A stretch of DNA of 64,000 bases from Fodinibius sp034521915 (GCF_034521915.1 NZ_JAXHLU010000017.1:124001-188000); one strand, 5' to 3'; shown: positions 18,049 through 27,225, counted from the stretch's first letter. Notes: a model not told the origin generated them from the letters alone. Numbers and translations are program-made.

Positions 18049-18957
18049 TTATGGATTATTTTCCTCTGCTTCAACAAACACACGTTTAACCAGAGGATAC
18101 TCTTTTTTGATCCGGGAGGTTAGTGTTGAGATATTTTCTTCCACATTCGATACATTCATTTTGTCTTTTAAATTTACGCTCAGATTTAGGAGGATGTAAT
18201 TTGGTCCCATATGCATAGTCAATACTTCATTAACACCATCTATGAAGTTATAGTCTTTTGTTAGATTCCTGATACCTGTTACTATTTGAGGGTCCGCACT
18301 TTCGCCGATAAGCAGTCCCTTCGTCTCATAAGCGAGCCATGCCGCTGTAACTCCCAAAATTAATCCGATCACAATAGAGGCGATTCCATCAAAAATATGG
18401 AGTCCGGTATATTGACCTAAAGCTATCCCTATAAACGCAACAATTAATCCCAACATAGCTGCTGAGTCTTCAAATAGTACGACAAATAACGTCGGATTTT
18501 TCTCTTTTCGTATGGCCTCGTAATATCCGCGTTCACCGCGAGCCTTATTAAATTCTATCCAGGCAAAATACCAGGCAAAACCTTCAAATATCATCGCTAA
18601 ACCTAAAACAATATAATTTATAAAGGGATTTTGAACAGGGTGAGGATCCATCAGGCTGTGAATACCTTCATAAATAGAAATACCGGCTCCTACGGCAAAA
18701 ATCATAATAGCAACGATAAAGCTCCAGAAATAAATTTCTTTACCATGCCCAAAGGGATAATCTTTATCCGCAGGTTTTTTTGATTTTTTCAACCCCAACA
18801 AAAGCAATAGCTGATTCCCGGTATCAACAGTAGAGTGTATTCCCTCCGACATCATTGCTGAACTACCTGTTATGACTGAAGCTATAAATTTAGTTATTGC
18901 GATGAGTCCATTTCCAATTAATGCAGCATAAATGACTTTCTTTGATGATGCGGCCAT
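18049..18957 (-). CDS. Cation diffusion facilitator (CDF) metal exporter
   Basis: 302 aa. Six membrane segments with the CDF metal motif HSTVD in segment 2 and the marker DYPFGHGK after it; DGIAS in segment 5; C-terminal cytoplasmic domain (about 215-300) of the ferredoxin-like type. Length and the GLKKSKKPADKDYPFGHG loop fit the SLC30A9-like branch. Exports Zn2+ or related divalent ions in exchange for protons. Metal specificity cannot be assigned. Confidence 0.85.
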   Translation of the reverse strand: MAASSKKVIYAALIGNGLIAITKFIASVITGSSAMMSEGIHSTVDTGNQLLLLLGLKKSKKPADKDYPFGHGKEIYFWSFIVAIMIFAVGAGISIYEGIHSLMDPHPVQNPFINYIVLGLAMIFEGFAWYFAWIEFNKARGERGYYEAIRKEKNPTLFVVLFEDSAAMLGLIVAFIGIALGQYTGLHIFDGIASIVIGLILGVTAAWLAYETKGLLIGESADPQIVTGIRNLTKDYNFIDGVNEVLTMHMGPNYILLNLSVNLKDKMNVSNVEENISTLTSRIKKEYPLVKRVFVEAEENNP

Positions 18958-19072
18958 AGCAAAGAGGAATTATTTTCTATGAATGATTTAATTTTATTAG
19001 TCCAATTATAGGTAAATAAATTGTGTTCCTAAAAGTGGATGTAATGAGTTTTTTACTCGTATAGCAGTAAAA

Positions 19073-19091
19073 AAATGTAAGGATTACATTT
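19073..19091. repeat. Perfect inverted repeat upstream of the recombinase fragment
   Basis: AAATGTAA-GGA-TTACATTT, 8-bp arms with 3-nt centre, 44 bp before the fragment's ATG. It could be an operator or a relic of a recombination site; no T-tract follows, so a terminator is unlikely. Confidence 0.45.
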
Positions 19092-19135
19092 CTCTGGGGT
19101 CTTACTAATAAAAGCAATAAGAAGAAGGAGAGACC

Positions 19136-19489
19136 ATGGGAAAATCGGTACTGCTTAGTAAGATTCGTACAGAGATTCGAAGACGGGGTATGAGCTATCG
19201 CACCGAGCAAACTTATATCGGATGGATTACCCGATTTATTTATTATCACAATTTAGAACATCCCAAAAATATGGGGGAGAAAGAGGTGGTGGAATTTTTA
19301 AACCATCTTGTTACGAACAGAGGTGCTCCAGATTCTATCCAAAACCAAGCCCGTCAAGCCATCCAATTTTTGTATCGCCATATTATTGAGAAACCATTAC
19401 CCTCATTAACGGGAATTATACAAGGCGAGACTCCATATATTTGTCGCGCCCGAAATAGCAATCGAAAACAGCAGATTTCGGCACCATAA
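19136..19489 (+). pseudogene. Truncated tyrosine recombinase (integron-integrase/XerC-like), N-terminal domain only
   Basis: 117 aa. The sequence follows the SAM-like DNA-binding domain of integron-type integrases (MSYRTEQTYIGWITRFI, then IQFLYRHIIEKPLPSLTGI), but stops soon after the point where the catalytic domain should begin: there is no R...HxxR...Y domain. The last ~25 residues do not resemble the family. A strong Shine-Dalgarno (AAGGAGAG) precedes the ATG, unusual for this genome. The stop lies 1 bp from the end of tadA on the other strand, so the rest was deleted. Probably the scar of a former mobile element; expression as a short DNA-binding protein cannot be ruled out. Confidence 0.7.
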
Positions 19490-19490
19490 T

Positions 19491-19982
19491 TTAGAACTGT
19501 CCGTTCCCTTCTGAACGACGTTCTTGGAAGAATTGCTTTAGAATCCACTCACAGTCTTCTTCCATAAATCCATGAATTACATCAACTTGGTGATTTAGCT
19601 TGTTACTTGATGCAAGATTATAGACACTGCCACAGCTTCCTGCTTTAGCGTCCAGCGCACCAATCACTACTTGATCAATTTTGGACCAAACAAGTGCACC
19701 GGCACACATAGGGCAGGGTTCAAGGGTTACATATAGTGTACAATCCTGGAGATATTTTTGTCCAAGGGTTGAACAAGCCGCAGAGATAGCCAGCATTTCG
19801 GCATGTGCGGTAGGGTCGTTTAACCGTTCTGTTTGATTATATCCCTTCCCAATAATATGGTTGTTTTTCACCACAACGGCACCAACCGGCACTTCTTTTT
19901 CCTCATAAGCCTGTTCAGCCAAGAAAAAGGCCTGTTGCATAAATCGTAGATGTTTTTGAGTACCGGAAATATCAGAGTTCAT
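19491..19982 (-). CDS. tadA: tRNA-specific adenosine deaminase TadA
   Basis: 163 aa zinc deaminase that makes inosine at the wobble position of tRNA-Arg(ACG). Zinc site: His60-Ala-Glu62 in TAHAEML and PCPMC with Cys90 and Cys93. Full length for the family. Divergent from apt, with 68 bp between the two start codons. Confidence 0.9.
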   Translation of the reverse strand: MNSDISGTQKHLRFMQQAFFLAEQAYEEKEVPVGAVVVKNNHIIGKGYNQTERLNDPTAHAEMLAISAACSTLGQKYLQDCTLYVTLEPCPMCAGALVWSKIDQVVIGALDAKAGSCGSVYNLASSNKLNHQVDVIHGFMEEDCEWILKQFFQERRSEGNGQF

Positions 19983-20050
19983 TTAATTTGCTTCCTTGGG
20001 GGTCAAATAGGTATTATCAGCATGATAATTTTAAACAGAAAATACGGCAA

Positions 20051-20593
20051 ATGGACGGTGTTAAACAACAAATAATTGCATTATTAAAAGAGAATATCCG
20101 TAATATTCCAGACTTTCCTAAACTCGGTATTCAGTTTAAAGATATTACTCCGCTGCTACAAAACCCCGATACGCTGGAACTTACTTCCCAAATTTTGGCT
20201 CGTCCATTTCGTCATATGGATATCGACTATGTGGTGGGATTGGAATCACGTGGCTTCTTGTTCGGGACCAATCTTGCTCAAGATCTGCATGCCGGCTTTA
20301 TTCCTATCCGTAAGCCGGGGAAACTGCCTGCCGATACCATATCAGCAACGTATGCGCTCGAATACGGTGAAGATACTATAGAAATGCATGATGATGCATT
20401 TTCGGAGGGAGATCGTATTCTTATCCACGATGATTTAATAGCCACAGGCGGGTCGGCTAAGGCTGCTACCCAGTTAGTTGAAGAGCTTGGAGGTCACGTT
20501 GTGGGCTATTCGTTCATTATTGAGTTGGAAGCTTTGCAGGGATGTGATCAACTTTCTGATGATATCCCAAAAGATATTCTTATCTCTTTATAA
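20051..20593 (+). CDS. apt: Adenine phosphoribosyltransferase
   Basis: 180 aa from the ATG at 20051, which gives the standard N-terminus (MDGVKQQIIALLKENIRNIP, DFPKLGIQFKDITPLL). The PRPP-binding motif is DRILIHDDLIATGGSAKA. Salvages adenine to AMP. The frame is open further upstream (ATG 19988), but those 21 residues are not family-like and run into the tadA promoter region. Confidence 0.9.
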   Translation: MDGVKQQIIALLKENIRNIPDFPKLGIQFKDITPLLQNPDTLELTSQILARPFRHMDIDYVVGLESRGFLFGTNLAQDLHAGFIPIRKPGKLPADTISATYALEYGEDTIEMHDDAFSEGDRILIHDDLIATGGSAKAATQLVEELGGHVVGYSFIIELEALQGCDQLSDDIPKDILISL

Positions 20594-20656
20594 AAGTTCT
20601 TACCTCTTACTTTCGGAGCATTTCTTCAAGCTTTTCACCAATTTATATTGATAGAT

Positions 20657-20675
20657 TCCCATTCTAGAACTGGGA
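20657..20675. repeat. Near-perfect palindrome after apt
   Basis: TCCCA-TTCTAGAA-C-TGGGA: a palindromic centre with 5-bp outer arms and one unpaired base. It lies 64 bp after the apt stop; a weak T-rich stretch follows (CAATTCTTTT). Either a poor terminator for apt or a binding site for the downstream lipoprotein gene. Confidence 0.3.
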
Positions 20676-20773
20676 CAATTCTTTTAAGGAACATTTGTAT
20701 GTGATGCGCTCTATAAGTAATTGAACAGCAAAATAATAGGTCAATTATATAAATAAATAGGGTAAACGATATC

Positions 20774-21271
20774 ATGAAGATATTCATACAAACGGTTACG
20801 ATGATATCTGTGGTTGCAGCGGTACTTCTGACGGGCTGCAAGCAATCAATGGTTATCAGTGAGGTAGACTATTCGCAATCAATTGAGTCGGTACTGCAAC
20901 CTGATGAGAACGGCACTGTTGAAGATATCAAGCATGGATTAACATTTAATATCAAGCCCATTCAATATGCAGAGACTCAAGATACTTCTTCTGTAACTAC
21001 TAAGCAGGTAAGATATATCCGCGGGCAAGAGGGGTACTACTATATAACTGCTCCCAGTTATAAAAATGTATACGTTATGGCCCCTGAGAAAGGGAAATTA
21101 GTTTTGAAAGAAACTTTGAAGGTGTCAGATGAAGGTATCGAAAAACCCGCATTTAACCAGCGAATGACACACATCCAACTGTTGAATCGATCAACAGGAG
21201 AGGTATGGAAGGTCAATGCAGAAAGTATTGTAAAGGAAGAATCACAAATGGCACAAGGTGAGGTGAACTAA
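20774..21271 (+). CDS. Lipoprotein of unknown function (165 aa)
   Basis: Signal peptide of lipoprotein type with lipobox LTGC (Cys22). The mature part is mostly beta, with a segment RYIRGQEGYYYITAPSYKNVYVM resembling a small sheet domain. I do not recognise the family. Followed 2 bp later by the coiled-coil protein, so the two are co-expressed and may act together at the envelope. Confidence 0.65.
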   Translation: MKIFIQTVTMISVVAAVLLTGCKQSMVISEVDYSQSIESVLQPDENGTVEDIKHGLTFNIKPIQYAETQDTSSVTTKQVRYIRGQEGYYYITAPSYKNVYVMAPEKGKLVLKETLKVSDEGIEKPAFNQRMTHIQLLNRSTGEVWKVNAESIVKEESQMAQGEVN

Positions 21272-21273
21272 TT

Positions 21274-22518
21274 ATGAAATTTCGAATAACAATATTATTA
21301 ACGATTGTGATCGGACTTTTTTCCTCAACGCTTTATGCTCAGGAAGTACAGTCGGATTACGAGATACAACAAACATTTAAGGAGCAATATGCGAATTACG
21401 AACAGAAGGTAGAGAACGTATCATCACCCGATAGCGCAGAAAGTTTGATTGAATCTATTAAGCAATTTGATCAAAATTACAGTAAGCATAAAGAGTTACT
21501 TAATAAGGCTTTATATCCGGATACGTATGAAGAGCAAATTGAAAATTTAAAGAAGTCATCTATTCGTACGCTTAATAAGGTTGAGACTATCACGGAGCAG
21601 CAAAAGCAGCTTAATAAGCTTGAGAATCAGCTCGCGTCCTATGAACAGGATTTAAGTCAGCTCGATCAACAGACTGATTCTCTTAAAACAGCTATTCGCC
21701 AGTCTACTGAAAGTGAAAAAGAGCTGTCAAATATGGTACGCGAGTATCGCCAAAGCTTAGAAAAGCGCGATGAGCTTATTTTAACATTTATCGATTCCAT
21801 GGTTGTAACCTATCAGAATATGGATTTGGATGCCTTTCAAGAGATCGAGAATTACGACCAAAGATCACGTATTAAGACCAATGACGCACTTAAATTGATA
21901 CACGATATTTCGGAAGAGAATATTAAGATATTACAGCGCAATGCCTCAAATTTACAGCTGGATGATTATATGCGTATGGCTGAGGTAAACTACCAGTTTC
22001 AAACGATGTGGAATAAACTCGGCGATAAGATCCATGAAGTTTATGAAGGCGATAATGCTGATATGCTGGCTGAAAATATTAATTCAAATTTGAATGAATG
22101 GAATAATCTTTTACAAACTAATACTGTTAAAGCTGTGAAGGAGTATTTTGCGCAACAAGGCATTGAAGCCGATACTTTTGAATCGGCTGAGGAACTTAAT
22201 GGTGCTTTACATTCATATCTGGACAAAAAAATAAAGGAGAGTAAAGATAATCGTTCTGAGGAAAATTATAGCGATCTTCAAAAATTTAAGGATTTTTGGG
22301 ATCGTGTAGAAGTGCAGTGGACGAGCAATTTGGCTCATGCCAATGTGCTAAGCAGGGAACAAACCTCAGAACTTAATCAGAAAGTAGATGAATGGACCCA
22401 GATTGCACAACCTCGGTCTAACAATATTCTTGTGTATCTGCTTGGCGGTAGCGTATTACTGGCTGTAGCATTAGGTGTTATGTTAATTCGCCAGAAGAAA
22501 AATAGTGGTTCTGCCTGA
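21274..22518 (+). CDS. Secreted coiled-coil protein with C-terminal membrane anchor (414 aa)
   Basis: Signal peptide (about 1-22, TLYAQ), a long helical region with heptads (about 60-175, rich in Gln, Glu, Lys and Leu), a central helical part, and one C-terminal membrane segment (about 387-405) followed by a short RQKKNSGSA tail. It should therefore be anchored in the inner membrane with a periplasmic coiled coil. No known domain seen. Second gene of the lipoprotein unit, ended by the terminator at 22550. Confidence 0.65.
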   Translation: MKFRITILLTIVIGLFSSTLYAQEVQSDYEIQQTFKEQYANYEQKVENVSSPDSAESLIESIKQFDQNYSKHKELLNKALYPDTYEEQIENLKKSSIRTLNKVETITEQQKQLNKLENQLASYEQDLSQLDQQTDSLKTAIRQSTESEKELSNMVREYRQSLEKRDELILTFIDSMVVTYQNMDLDAFQEIENYDQRSRIKTNDALKLIHDISEENIKILQRNASNLQLDDYMRMAEVNYQFQTMWNKLGDKIHEVYEGDNADMLAENINSNLNEWNNLLQTNTVKAVKEYFAQQGIEADTFESAEELNGALHSYLDKKIKESKDNRSEENYSDLQKFKDFWDRVEVQWTSNLAHANVLSREQTSELNQKVDEWTQIAQPRSNNILVYLLGGSVLLAVALGVMLIRQKKNSGSA

Positions 22519-22549
22519 TAATTTTAAGAGTTAATTTCTATTTAAATTC

Positions 22550-22582
22550 AAGGTCCCGTTTTATTGAGCGGGACCTTTTTTA
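22550..22582 (+). terminator. Rho-independent terminator
   Basis: Stem AAGGTCCCG (22550-22558) with CGGGACCTT (22569-22577), 9 bp, 10-nt loop, then a T-run to 22582. Ends the lipoprotein/coiled-coil unit. Confidence 0.88.
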
Positions 22583-22660
22583 TTTTGATTACCGATTGGT
22601 TTCATCCCAGCCTCATCTTCATTCAGCATCTTTTATAATTTCATTGCTGGTCATGATAGA

Positions 22661-23509
22661 TTAATTGTTCTTAGCATTGAGGCGTGCCTTTTTCACACTG
22701 TCAATTTGTGAAGGACTTAATGAGTCATCAAAATTATAGAGCGCATTTTCCCAAGACCCATATACCGGATTAGGCAACACGTACCATAACTTTCCCCACT
22801 TGTCCCGATTATTTTCAACAAGCTGTGCACGTTTCTTTTGAGAGATATTTTTAGCCGACACGAAATCATTTAGATCATCTCCAAATAACATAATAATACG
22901 ATGATTTTGTGCAACATAAGCACGACGTTCTGTTTTTGCTGAGGTCCAATTTTTACGCTCATTATTGCTTAGAATACGGTCTTCATTCTTAGCAAGTGGA
23001 AACCCAAGCTCTTTTAGGTTTTGGCGGGTTCCTTCTTCCACTTCGGCTTCTCGATTCGTTAGATAAAAAACAGCTACCCCTTTATTGGCCGCTTGCTGAG
23101 TAAATTGAACAGCTCCGGGAACAGGATTTGCCTTTGCCTCCGTTACCCAATCATTCCATTGCTGAAGATTAAAACTGCTATTCTGCTTAATCATCCTAGC
23201 TTGGAACGGGGAATTATCCAAGACTGTCTCATCCACATCTAAAACTACCGCAGGAGGGAGGTTTCCTATATCTTGATCTTCTTGATTGGGATAGGCCGTC
23301 CAGTAGGAATCCTCTATGGCTATTCCCAAATTTGAAAGCGCTGTATTATAAACTGATGTAGTAAGTGCCTTATATTCAGCAGCATTTTGTGCCCAGAGAG
23401 TGGCCGAAGTAGTTGGATGTTGAAGGGGGGAAGAGCTACTGCAAGAGCTAAAAAGAAGTCCGATAAACAAAAAGCTAAAGGGAATAATATTTTGAGATAT
23501 ACGAGACAT
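22661..23509 (-). CDS. Acid phosphatase, lipoprotein e(P4)/class C family (HAD)
   Basis: 282 aa lipoprotein (lipobox LFSSC, Cys23). HAD motifs: DVDETVLDN with nucleophile Asp91 and Asp93, FYLTNREAE (motif II), a lysine in the KNWTSAKTERRA region and LFGDDLNDF (motif IV). These are the DDDD phosphohydrolases of the outer membrane or periplasm; relatives dephosphorylate nucleotides such as NMN and support nucleoside uptake. Monocistronic, convergent with the upstream unit. Confidence 0.87.
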   Translation of the reverse strand: MSRISQNIIPFSFLFIGLLFSSCSSSSPLQHPTTSATLWAQNAAEYKALTTSVYNTALSNLGIAIEDSYWTAYPNQEDQDIGNLPPAVVLDVDETVLDNSPFQARMIKQNSSFNLQQWNDWVTEAKANPVPGAVQFTQQAANKGVAVFYLTNREAEVEEGTRQNLKELGFPLAKNEDRILSNNERKNWTSAKTERRAYVAQNHRIIMLFGDDLNDFVSAKNISQKKRAQLVENNRDKWGKLWYVLPNPVYGSWENALYNFDDSLSPSQIDSVKKARLNAKNN

Positions 23510-23660
23510 AAACAGTTGGTGATTGATGTTAAATTTAACAGCTGTAAGGTATTAAAAAGTGCCGAATTTAGAAGAAATGAATTTGGAAGTTCATAGATGA
23601 TACAAAGCTGAATAACTTGTATACTTGAGTGGGTTCATCAACAATTAACGTGATTGTAAA

Positions 23661-24119
23661 ATGGCTGCTAAAAAAAGGAAACTTAATATCATTGGCAGAT
23701 TAGAAACAATCAATTTTCCCGAATGGGATTTATATGGGATTGATGCAAAAATTGATACCGGAGCTTATACTTCCAGTTTGCATTGCCATCATATAAAGCC
23801 AATTCAAAAGGATGAAGGGGAATATGTACGATTCAACTTGTTGGATCCGTCACATGAAACCTATAATGACAAACTCTTTGAACTGCCTATACACCGGAAA
23901 AAAGTGGTCAAGAGTTCTAATGGATCCAGGGAAGAGCGTTTTGTCGTAAAGACAAAGGTCCAACTTTCTGATAGACTTTTGACGGCTGAATTGTCCCTTA
24001 CGGATCGTTCTGAGATGCGTTATCCCGTCTTGGTTGGACGAAAGTTAATTAATGGACGATTTCTCGTTGATGTATCCCAAAAATATGTATCGAAAAATGA
24101 AATTAAAGAACAGACATAA
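23661..24119 (+). CDS. Retropepsin-like protein (RimK-associated, PF05618 family)
   Basis: 152 aa. The aspartic-protease-like motif is AKIDTGAYTSSLHC, with DTG near residue 37, in a small beta-rich domain; VLVGRKLINGRFLVDVSQ ends it as usual. The family is annotated as a putative ATP-dependent zinc protease but neither activity follows from the sequence. It is very often next to rimK, as here (10 bp upstream), and probably acts on RimK-modified or glutamate-tailed peptides (inference). Confidence 0.78.
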   Translation: MAAKKRKLNIIGRLETINFPEWDLYGIDAKIDTGAYTSSLHCHHIKPIQKDEGEYVRFNLLDPSHETYNDKLFELPIHRKKVVKSSNGSREERFVVKTKVQLSDRLLTAELSLTDRSEMRYPVLVGRKLINGRFLVDVSQKYVSKNEIKEQT

Positions 24120-24129
24120 CTAATTATAC

Positions 24130-25053
24130 ATGCACATAGTCGTTTTATCCCGAAATTCTAAACTTTATTCCACTTCTCGGCTTACCGAAGCTATTGAAGA
24201 GGCCGGTCATGAAGCTACGGTTTTAGATCATCTTAAATGTGATATTGTAAGTGAAAAAGATAATCCATGCATTTACTATCGCGGAACCAAAGTTACCGGC
24301 GTTGATGCTGTAATACCCCGTATTGGGGCATCCGTAACTTTTTATGGTTCAGCGGTTGTACGCCAGTTTGAGATGATGAAAGTATTTACGGCCGTTGAAT
24401 CACAAGCGCTTGTACGATCGCGAGATAAACTGCGAAGTCTGCAAATTATGGCTAGGGCCGGGGTAGGAATGCCAAAAACGGTGTTTACAAATTATTCTAC
24501 TGAGGTGCGAAAAATTATTGAATCCGTCGGCGGTGCTCCGCTGATCGTAAAATTACTGGAAGGTACACAGGGCGTTGGGGTTGTCTTGGCACCGACTTTT
24601 AAAGCAGCCGAGTCGATCATTCAAGCATTTCATAGTATGAAAGCCCGAGTGATTGTTCAGGAATTTATTGAAGAGGCTAAAGGTGAAGACATCAGGGCGT
24701 TTATTGTGGATGGTAAAGTTGTTGGAGCTATGAAGCGAACAGGGGTTGAAGGCGAGTTTCGATCTAATATCCACCGCGGGGGTAGCGGAGAGTTAGTTAA
24801 GTTAACCAAAGAAGAACGTCGTGCCGCGCTGGTTGCTGCTCGTGCGATGGGATTATCGGTTGCAGGGGTAGACATGCTACAGTCCGAACGAGGTCCTCTG
24901 GTGCTGGAAGTAAACTCTTCACCGGGATTGGAGGGCATTGAGTCAGCAACGGGTAAAGATATTGCCGGACGTATTATCTCATTTGTTGAGCGCAGGACTA
25001 CCGAAGTAAAAAATAATCCCCGGAAGAGTCAGAATTTGACCAGGAATGCCTGA
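24130..25053 (+). CDS. rimK: ATP-grasp ligase RimK (S6 alpha-L-glutamate ligase-like)
   Basis: 307 aa. Pre-ATP-grasp domain (about 1-95) with the RimK features VIPRIGASVTFYG and SRDKLRSLQIMARAGVGMPKT, and ATP-grasp core with LLEGTQGVGVVLA, the VQEFIEEAKGEDIRAFIV strand and the metal site LEVNSSPGLEGIE. RimK adds glutamates to the C-terminus of ribosomal protein S6 and can make poly-glutamate. Middle gene of a three-gene cluster; the next start overlaps its stop by 8 bp. Confidence 0.87.
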   Translation: MHIVVLSRNSKLYSTSRLTEAIEEAGHEATVLDHLKCDIVSEKDNPCIYYRGTKVTGVDAVIPRIGASVTFYGSAVVRQFEMMKVFTAVESQALVRSRDKLRSLQIMARAGVGMPKTVFTNYSTEVRKIIESVGGAPLIVKLLEGTQGVGVVLAPTFKAAESIIQAFHSMKARVIVQEFIEEAKGEDIRAFIVDGKVVGAMKRTGVEGEFRSNIHRGGSGELVKLTKEERRAALVAARAMGLSVAGVDMLQSERGPLVLEVNSSPGLEGIESATGKDIAGRIISFVERRTTEVKNNPRKSQNLTRNA

Positions 25054-25990
25054 GACGATAACGATTAACAATTACGAGATTGAGCCGGGGGAAGAAAAAG
25101 AAATTCAGCTGAATATTGCCCGGCTGCCAACCTATACCAATATTGATCTACCGGTACATGTCTTCCGTTCTGAAGAGGAGGGACCTACATTGCTTCTCAC
25201 CGGAGGGCTACACGGCGATGAGTTAAATGGTATAGAAATTATCCGCCGGATGGTTGCCAAAGATCTGCTTATTCCCAAGAAGGGGAGTGTGATTGCACTA
25301 CCTTTGGTAAATGTATATGGATTTATACAAAATGTACGAGGATTGCCTGATGGTAAAGATATTAATCGCAGCTTTCCGGGAGTAAAAGGGGGATCGTTGG
25401 CACGTTTGTTAGCTCATACGTTAATGAACGAGATTGTACCACAAATTGATTATGGAATCGATTTTCATACCGGTGGATCAGCACGATCCAATTATCCACA
25501 AGTTCGATGTACATTAGATGTTGAAAAGAATAAGGAACTTGGAGAAGCTTTTGGAGCTCCATTTATGGTTCATTCCTCGCTTATTGAAAAGTCTTTCCGA
25601 AAAGCAGCTCACAAAAAGGGAAAGCATATTTTAGTTTACGAGGCTGGCGAATCCACTCGCTTTTATGAGTTTGGTATTCAGGAAGGTATTAATGGCACAC
25701 TACGCCTTATGAAGTATCTTGGGATGAAAGATGAAGCTCCCAAACCTATTCAAGAAACCAAGATATATCGTAAGACCACGTGGGTCAGGGCTAAATATGC
25801 CGGTTTATTTCGACCAAAAATTGAACTTGGTGATAAGGTAAAAAAGCGTCAGGTGTTAGGGTATGTAAATGATCCGTACGGTAATGAACAGTTTAAATTC
25901 ACATGCCCGCATGATGGACAGGTAATCGGTTTAAATTATGCTCCTGTGGTTCATAAGGGTGACGCATTATTACATTTAGCTTACAAATAA
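25046..25990 (+). CDS. Succinylglutamate desuccinylase/aspartoacylase family zinc hydrolase
   Basis: 314 aa metallocarboxypeptidase-like protein (M14-related). Zinc ligands His56 and Glu59 in GGLHGDELNG and a His in IDFHTGG; the catalytic Glu probably lies in LVYEAGESTR. A C-terminal beta domain (about 235-314) resembles a lipoyl/biotinyl-like fold (LGDKVKKRQVLGYV). Overlaps rimK by 8 bp. Its substrate is likely an N-acyl amino acid or a glutamate-containing peptide tied to the RimK product (inference from the conserved neighbourhood). Confidence 0.8.
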   Translation: MPETITINNYEIEPGEEKEIQLNIARLPTYTNIDLPVHVFRSEEEGPTLLLTGGLHGDELNGIEIIRRMVAKDLLIPKKGSVIALPLVNVYGFIQNVRGLPDGKDINRSFPGVKGGSLARLLAHTLMNEIVPQIDYGIDFHTGGSARSNYPQVRCTLDVEKNKELGEAFGAPFMVHSSLIEKSFRKAAHKKGKHILVYEAGESTRFYEFGIQEGINGTLRLMKYLGMKDEAPKPIQETKIYRKTTWVRAKYAGLFRPKIELGDKVKKRQVLGYVNDPYGNEQFKFTCPHDGQVIGLNYAPVVHKGDALLHLAYK

Positions 25991-26014
25991 ATTTAAAATT
26001 AGTTTAATCATATT

Positions 26015-26365
26015 ATGCGCGACGATCTTTTATTTCATATAACCACTAAAGACGATTGGGAAAAGTTTAATAATGGGGGGAAATATGAGCCGGAATCCTT
26101 TGATAGCCAAGGTTTTATTCATTGTTCAACAGGAGAACAGGTAGAAGCTACAGCAAACAAAATTTTTGGAGATAAAGATGAGATTCTTCTGCTTGTGATT
26201 GATGCAACCACCCTTTATGACGATATCAAATATGAAAAGGGGGAAGATACCGACAAAAAATTCCCACATCTCTATAGTCCGCTTAGTACTAATGCTATCA
26301 TAGATAAAATTACTATAAAGGCTGAAGACGATGGTAAGTTTAATATTGAATTTACCACAAATTAA
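26015..26365 (+). CDS. DUF952 family protein
   Basis: 116 aa. Matches the DUF952 pattern: LFHITTKDDWEKF, SQGFIHCSTGEQV, LLLVIDATTL and FPHLYSPLSTNAI. The fold is related to ADP-ribosyltransferase-like domains, but no activity is shown. Lies 24 bp after the hydrolase gene and 8 bp before the peptidase gene, on the same strand. Confidence 0.78.
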   Translation: MRDDLLFHITTKDDWEKFNNGGKYEPESFDSQGFIHCSTGEQVEATANKIFGDKDEILLLVIDATTLYDDIKYEKGEDTDKKFPHLYSPLSTNAIIDKITIKAEDDGKFNIEFTTN

Positions 26366-26373
26366 TATTAATA

Positions 26374-27225
26374 ATGTTAGACCGGGCGATAACACATATA
26401 ACAGAAATTGCGCAAATTCCTTCTTTTAGTTCCTACGAAGAACGACTCCATCCATATATATGTCAGGTATTTGATGAAATTCAGGCTCGGGAAATTGATG
26501 TCAAAGGCAATAACTTAATTTATAAAGTTGGTGATAATTCCAATTTACCGACGGTGGCATTAACGGCCCATCTCGATAAAATAAATCATTATGGCACTGA
26601 TTACCCCGATCCATTGCCCGTAGATATCATTGATGATCAAATTGAAGGGGCTATGGACGATAGTGCCGGGTTGGGAATAGTAGTCACATTGGCTGAAATG
26701 ACAAAAAGCCGTCAATGGCCAAATATGCTTTTTTTCTTTTCTGAAATGGAAGAGAAGAAAGGGCTTAAAGAGCATCCTGAACTACTTAGGAATAACGGCA
26801 AAGGGTATACAAATGGGATGGGGGCCCGACGTATAGCTCAGCAATGCATAGCCCAAAATACCATGCCAGACCAAGTTATTACCCTGGATACAACCCCGCT
26901 ATTTAAAGGAGAGAAAGGCGTAGCGCTATATGCCAATCACTGGGAATTAAATGATCTTGATCCCAATAAAAAGCTTATCGAAAGGACAAAAAAAGCGGTG
27001 AATCAATTTTTGGCTATAGATTCTGATATCAAAGTAGATAACAATACCAATGATTATCTTCATTATGGAGAAGTGTTTAACCAAAAAGATGATCATCAAA
27101 CGATTTCAGTAGCATTGGAGCCTTCTATTTATCCATATCATCAAAAAGGGGAACGAGTATTTATCGATGATATTCGACGCTGTATAACGATATTGGAATC
27201 TTACTTAAATGATTCCATCTCGTGA
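26374..27225 (+). CDS. M20/M28/M42-like metallopeptidase
   Basis: 283 aa. Dizinc peptidase features: TAHLDKIN (His66, Asp68), AMDDSAGLGIVVTLAEM with the bridging Asp, SEMEEKKG with the general base Glu, and late TNDYLHYGE. Shorter than most M20 or M42 enzymes, and without a clear lid domain. It likely cleaves short peptides or amino-acyl conjugates in the cytoplasm. Overlaps the lipid kinase start by 4 bp (GTGA). Confidence 0.65.
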   Translation: MLDRAITHITEIAQIPSFSSYEERLHPYICQVFDEIQAREIDVKGNNLIYKVGDNSNLPTVALTAHLDKINHYGTDYPDPLPVDIIDDQIEGAMDDSAGLGIVVTLAEMTKSRQWPNMLFFFSEMEEKKGLKEHPELLRNNGKGYTNGMGARRIAQQCIAQNTMPDQVITLDTTPLFKGEKGVALYANHWELNDLDPNKKLIERTKKAVNQFLAIDSDIKVDNNTNDYLHYGEVFNQKDDHQTISVALEPSIYPYHQKGERVFIDDIRRCITILESYLNDSIS

